Shown piece by piece: positions 62,068-64,000 of a DNA stretch of 64,000 nucleotides. This DNA comes from Halocatena salina. GTDB lineage: Archaea > Halobacteriota > Halobacteria > Halobacteriales > Haloarculaceae. The notes below the pieces were generated by a model. That model searched no databases. It was not told where the DNA came from and was given only the letters and a program-made list of their open reading frames with translations. The position numbers were made by a program, and so were the translations under genes. Each line of letters begins with the position of its first letter. Positions within the stretch are counted from its first letter, which is position 1. Location of the stretch: the NCBI RefSeq assembly GCF_023115355.1, contig NZ_CP096019.1, forward strand, positions 2,463,186 through 2,527,185, given 5' to 3'.

Positions 62068-62622
62068 ATGACGATCAATGATCTCTGGTTTCTCGCCGAT
62101 CGGGCCGCCCAGAGCGCTGAAAAGGCGTACCACCACCTGATAGAAGACTACGGCGAGCCGCTCGAATTCACCCGAACCAAGACGGTCGATCGACTACGAT
62201 TTCGCACGCTCGCAGAGCGTATCTCCAGATCAGGTGCCCCCTACGGTTCGCATACGATCGTCTACCGACCTACTGGAAAGCTCCTTCTCGTTCGCCACGA
62301 AGGCGTCGATATGTGGGTACTCCCGGGCGGACAACTCGATGGCGAGGAATCCTTTTACGACGCCGCACGGCGCGAACTCGCGGAAGAAGCGGGAATCGAC
62401 GTGACGTACGACGGACTGGCTACACTCACCCGAGTGGAAGTGACCTACGAAAACTACCGGACATGGGGCGTCATCCCGGTGTTCGCAGCCCGAGCGAACA
62501 CGGTCGAACCCGATGTCTGTGATCCCGACGGCGAAATCAGTCGGGCACGCTGGTTCTCCGAACTCCCCGACGATACCCGGGATCGTGAGGATCTCCTCGC
62601 CTGGCGAGCACACGCGTTCTGA
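62068..62622 (+). CDS. Nudix hydrolase
   Basis: A 184-residue protein with a complete Nudix box GGQLDGEESFYDAARRELAEEAGID (G-x5-E-x7-REL-x-EEAG-I) near 95-120. The N-terminal 60 residues are helical. A longer in-frame start at GTG 62047 is possible. The substrate (a nucleoside diphosphate derivative) cannot be predicted. Confidence 0.85.
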   Translation: MTINDLWFLADRAAQSAEKAYHHLIEDYGEPLEFTRTKTVDRLRFRTLAERISRSGAPYGSHTIVYRPTGKLLLVRHEGVDMWVLPGGQLDGEESFYDAARRELAEEAGIDVTYDGLATLTRVEVTYENYRTWGVIPVFAARANTVEPDVCDPDGEISRARWFSELPDDTRDREDLLAWRAHAF

Positions 62623-62709
62623 CGGAGTGAGAAACGACGACTTCGAAACCGGATCTTATCCTATAGAATCTGGGAAAATTTTTTATGGTATTGTTTCTAA
62701 TGCAGTCCC

Positions 62710-62895
62710 ATGATACGAAGTGACGTTCCGTACGTCTATGATCGCTTCGATGATACCGAGATCAGCGATGCGCCAGCGGCGGTCTCCGAGACCACCACTG
62801 GCCCCGGCCACGAGACGGTTATTACCGATGGAGTGGCGATGAGCTTCCGGTCCTATCAACGTAGAAAACGAAATAACCACATGACGTTCGAGTAA
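62710..62895 (+). CDS. Possible small protein, unknown function
   Basis: A 61-codon frame, MIRSDVPYVYDRFDDTEISDAP..., acidic at first and basic at the end (QRRKRNNH). A TATA-like TTTTATGG lies about 24-30 bases before the ATG, and the codon composition resembles the neighbours, so it may be a real leaderless gene. I recognise no family. Confidence 0.4.
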   Translation: MIRSDVPYVYDRFDDTEISDAPAAVSETTTGPGHETVITDGVAMSFRSYQRRKRNNHMTFE

Positions 62896-63035
62896 TATCG
62901 TGTCGATCCGGTTTACGCCACTGTTGGTGACTAGTGTCAGCTACCCGTGTAGCTTTTGAAGAAATAAACTCCGGTTCTTTTTGCAACAGTTCCGTGCAAC
63001 TTTTTGGTAGCGTCGACGCTTATTGGTAATGTATC

Positions 63036-63287
63036 ATGGTAGATAAAGACGAACTCCGAGAACAGATGCTCGACGCGTTCAGTGGTGCCGACTACCCGAT
63101 CAACAGTCCAATGGATCTCGTTCCTGCACTTCCCAGCGGCCCGTCGACGAAGTTCGAATCGGGCGACTTCTCCATGACGGCCATGGAACTGAACACCAAA
63201 CTTGGTAGTGGAGATTTCCCATACGAAACGCCCGAGGACTTCGTCGACGACGTGCTTGAGCAACTGGAAGAGCAAGACCAGTTCTGA
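63036..63287 (+). CDS. MTH865-like family protein
   Basis: An 83-residue all-helical EF-hand-like protein. DELREQMLDAFSGADYPINSPMDLVPALPSGPSTKFESGDFSMTAMELNTKLGSGDFPYETPEDFVDDVL matches the MTH865 family (GADFPINSPEEL and the SGD repeats). Function is unknown. A pyrimidine-rich stretch and hairpin follow the stop. Confidence 0.85.
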   Translation: MVDKDELREQMLDAFSGADYPINSPMDLVPALPSGPSTKFESGDFSMTAMELNTKLGSGDFPYETPEDFVDDVLEQLEEQDQF

Positions 63288-63562
63288 CATCCTCTCTTCT
63301 TTCAAGGAGAGAATCCCGCCGTTTAGGTCGGGCGTGAATCCGACAATGCGCCACAAACTGCCGACGGTTGCCGGATGGAACCCGAACCTCCAAAAGGTAT
63401 TACCGCCGCACTCCTCAATGAAAGCAGCGGAGAGTGTGGGTTCGGTGGTTGCTGTGCATCCGCCGAGGATTCCACCCCCACCACCGACGGGTAACTGCGT
63501 GAGCGAAAGTCGCCTTGAGAAACTGGGGAAATTCCACGGCGTATACTCAGCTACAAAAACAC
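63288..63562. other. Interval with a GTTTA-loop hairpin, possible IS200/IS605 right-end remnant
   Basis: No gene is seen. At 63315-63332 a stem (CCCGCC with GG-T-CGGG, loop GTTTA) is preceded by GGAGAGAAT and followed by TGAATCCGACAATG, similar to the right end of haloarchaeal IS200/IS605 elements. No tnpB frame remains nearby, so it would be a relic. An alternative is a terminator of the MTH865-like gene. Confidence 0.3.
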
Positions 63563-63669
63563 TGCTCCGGCGGGGATTTGAACCCCGGTCATTGCCTATC
63601 CCCCCGCGACGCCCGAAAGCGAGCACGGGCGAGAGGGCAATATGATTGGCCGGACTACACTACCGGAGC
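63563..63669 (-). tRNA. tRNA-Glu (anticodon CTC) with intron
   Basis: Minus-strand cloverleaf: acceptor GCTCCGG (63669-63663) pairs with CCGGAGC (63570-63564), discriminator A at 63563; D-arm sequence GTGTAGTCCGGCCAATCAT; anticodon stem TTGCC (63640-63636) with GGCAA (63596-63592); anticodon CTC at 63633-63631; T-arm CGGGG-TTCAAAT-CCCCG. The anticodon loop is interrupted after position 37 (G at 63630) by about 32 bases (63629-63598), giving a mature length of 75. The intron holds a GCCCG/CGGGC hairpin. The exact splice sites are predicted, not certain. Confidence 0.8.
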
Positions 63670-63809
63670 CCACCTCGCGTGTATTCAGTATTCCGGGCGA
63701 GTCCTGTATAATGGTTCCGTTTTCTTCCTGCTATAGGACGCTACACCACGGCACACTACCGACCCGCATCGTGATGACGAACGGTATCGGTCGCCGTCAA
63801 CCGCCGCCT

Positions 63810-63944
63810 TCACTGTATGTAGTTCGGTTCGTCTGACTCACACCGCTTTTCGTGTTCTTTCGCCTCGCTTTCGTTGTCGAACATAAGTCCGCAGGCCTCG
63901 CAGGTGTGCCACGTTGTATCATCACGCTCGACCTGTGTGACCAT
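63810..63944 (-). CDS. Small zinc-finger protein (DUF7128-like)
   Basis: A 44-residue protein, MVTQVERDDTTWHTCEACGL..., ending in ESDEPNYIQ. It carries a C-x2-C-x12-H-x3-C zinc-finger pattern (C15, C18, H31, C35). It resembles a small conserved haloarchaeal family with TW-x2-CEACGL. It could be a DNA- or protein-binding module. It sits 140 bases beyond the 5' end of the tRNA, on the same strand. Confidence 0.75.
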   Translation of the reverse strand: MVTQVERDDTTWHTCEACGLMFDNESEAKEHEKRCESDEPNYIQ

Positions 63945-64000
63945 ACATCCCTATTGGTGCTCTTCGATAAAGGAGTTACGTGGGTAGCGTTAGAGTGACG

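Noticed and set aside
1..64000. CRISPR arrays, rRNA genes, intact insertion sequences, prophage
   Set aside because: No regularly spaced repeats, rRNA-like sequence, transposase or phage structural genes were found on either strand.

Overview
The window comes from an extremely halophilic archaeon (class Halobacteria). Supporting signs are acidic proteins, a TFB transcription factor, archaeal GatD, Tat-dependent secreted proteins, a halocyanin, many families I know mainly from haloarchaea (DUF5802, DUF3209, DUF1405, MTH865-like, CbtAB), leaderless-looking promoters and a split archaeal tRNA gene. I see no rRNA, no CRISPR array and no intact insertion sequence. Coordinates include the stop codon; where a long reading frame had an implausible N-terminus I moved the start to the first codon that fits the family.

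Layout. 1-2.2 kb: a D-glutamate utilisation pair (dgcN/dgcA-like). 2.2-11.9 kb: housekeeping and small haloarchaeal genes (DUF1405, a secreted NNTT-repeat protein, a winged-helix regulator, gatD, a GNAT, a thioesterase, an F420-type LLM oxidoreductase, an APC permease). 11.0-34.7 kb: a large cobalamin locus. A winged-helix regulator is divergent from operon 1 (cbiT-cbiL-cbiF-cbiG-cbiH-cbiH-ferredoxin-LAGLIDADG-like-cbiX-DUF3209-beta-propeller). After two tandem paralogous zinc-ribbon membrane proteins and a methyltransferase come a 2Fe-2S protein with cbtA-cbtB (cobalt uptake) and chlD, all leftward. Then come cobN-cbiC-cbiE (rightward), a second cbiX (leftward) and cobT-cbiA. Early insertion (CbiX) and late insertion (CobN/ChlD) chelatases coexist; no CbiD or CbiJ/CobK is recognisable here, so the unknown operon members are candidates for missing steps.

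34.7-45.0 kb: miscellaneous genes (MazG-like, Upf1-like helicase, TFB, DUF389, PEBP, CapA, a winged-helix regulator, Tat-exported membrane-anchored halocyanin). 45.2-55.6 kb: a pentose (probably D-xylose) oxidation and uptake cluster: IclR regulator divergent from a XacD-like dehydratase, a sugar ABC transporter (lipoprotein, two permeases, ATPase), an SDR, a zinc-dependent dehydrogenase and a Gfo/Idh/MocA D-xylose dehydrogenase. 56.4-62 kb: an ABC-2 exporter, a Tat-exported superoxide dismutase, and a TrkH/TrkA potassium uptake pair. 62-64 kb: a Nudix hydrolase, small proteins, an intron-containing tRNA-Glu(CTC) and a 44-residue zinc-finger protein.

Most notable observations: a palindrome TATAC-NN-GTATA at the promoters of cbtB, chlD/cobN and the second cbiX, and at one unlinked winged-helix gene (candidate cobalt/B12 operator); a domesticated LAGLIDADG-fold protein inside the B12 operon; a tRNA-Glu intron; a 100-bp AT-rich patch inside the sod gene; and a 68-bp near-identical segment shared by two otherwise diverged tandem paralogs.
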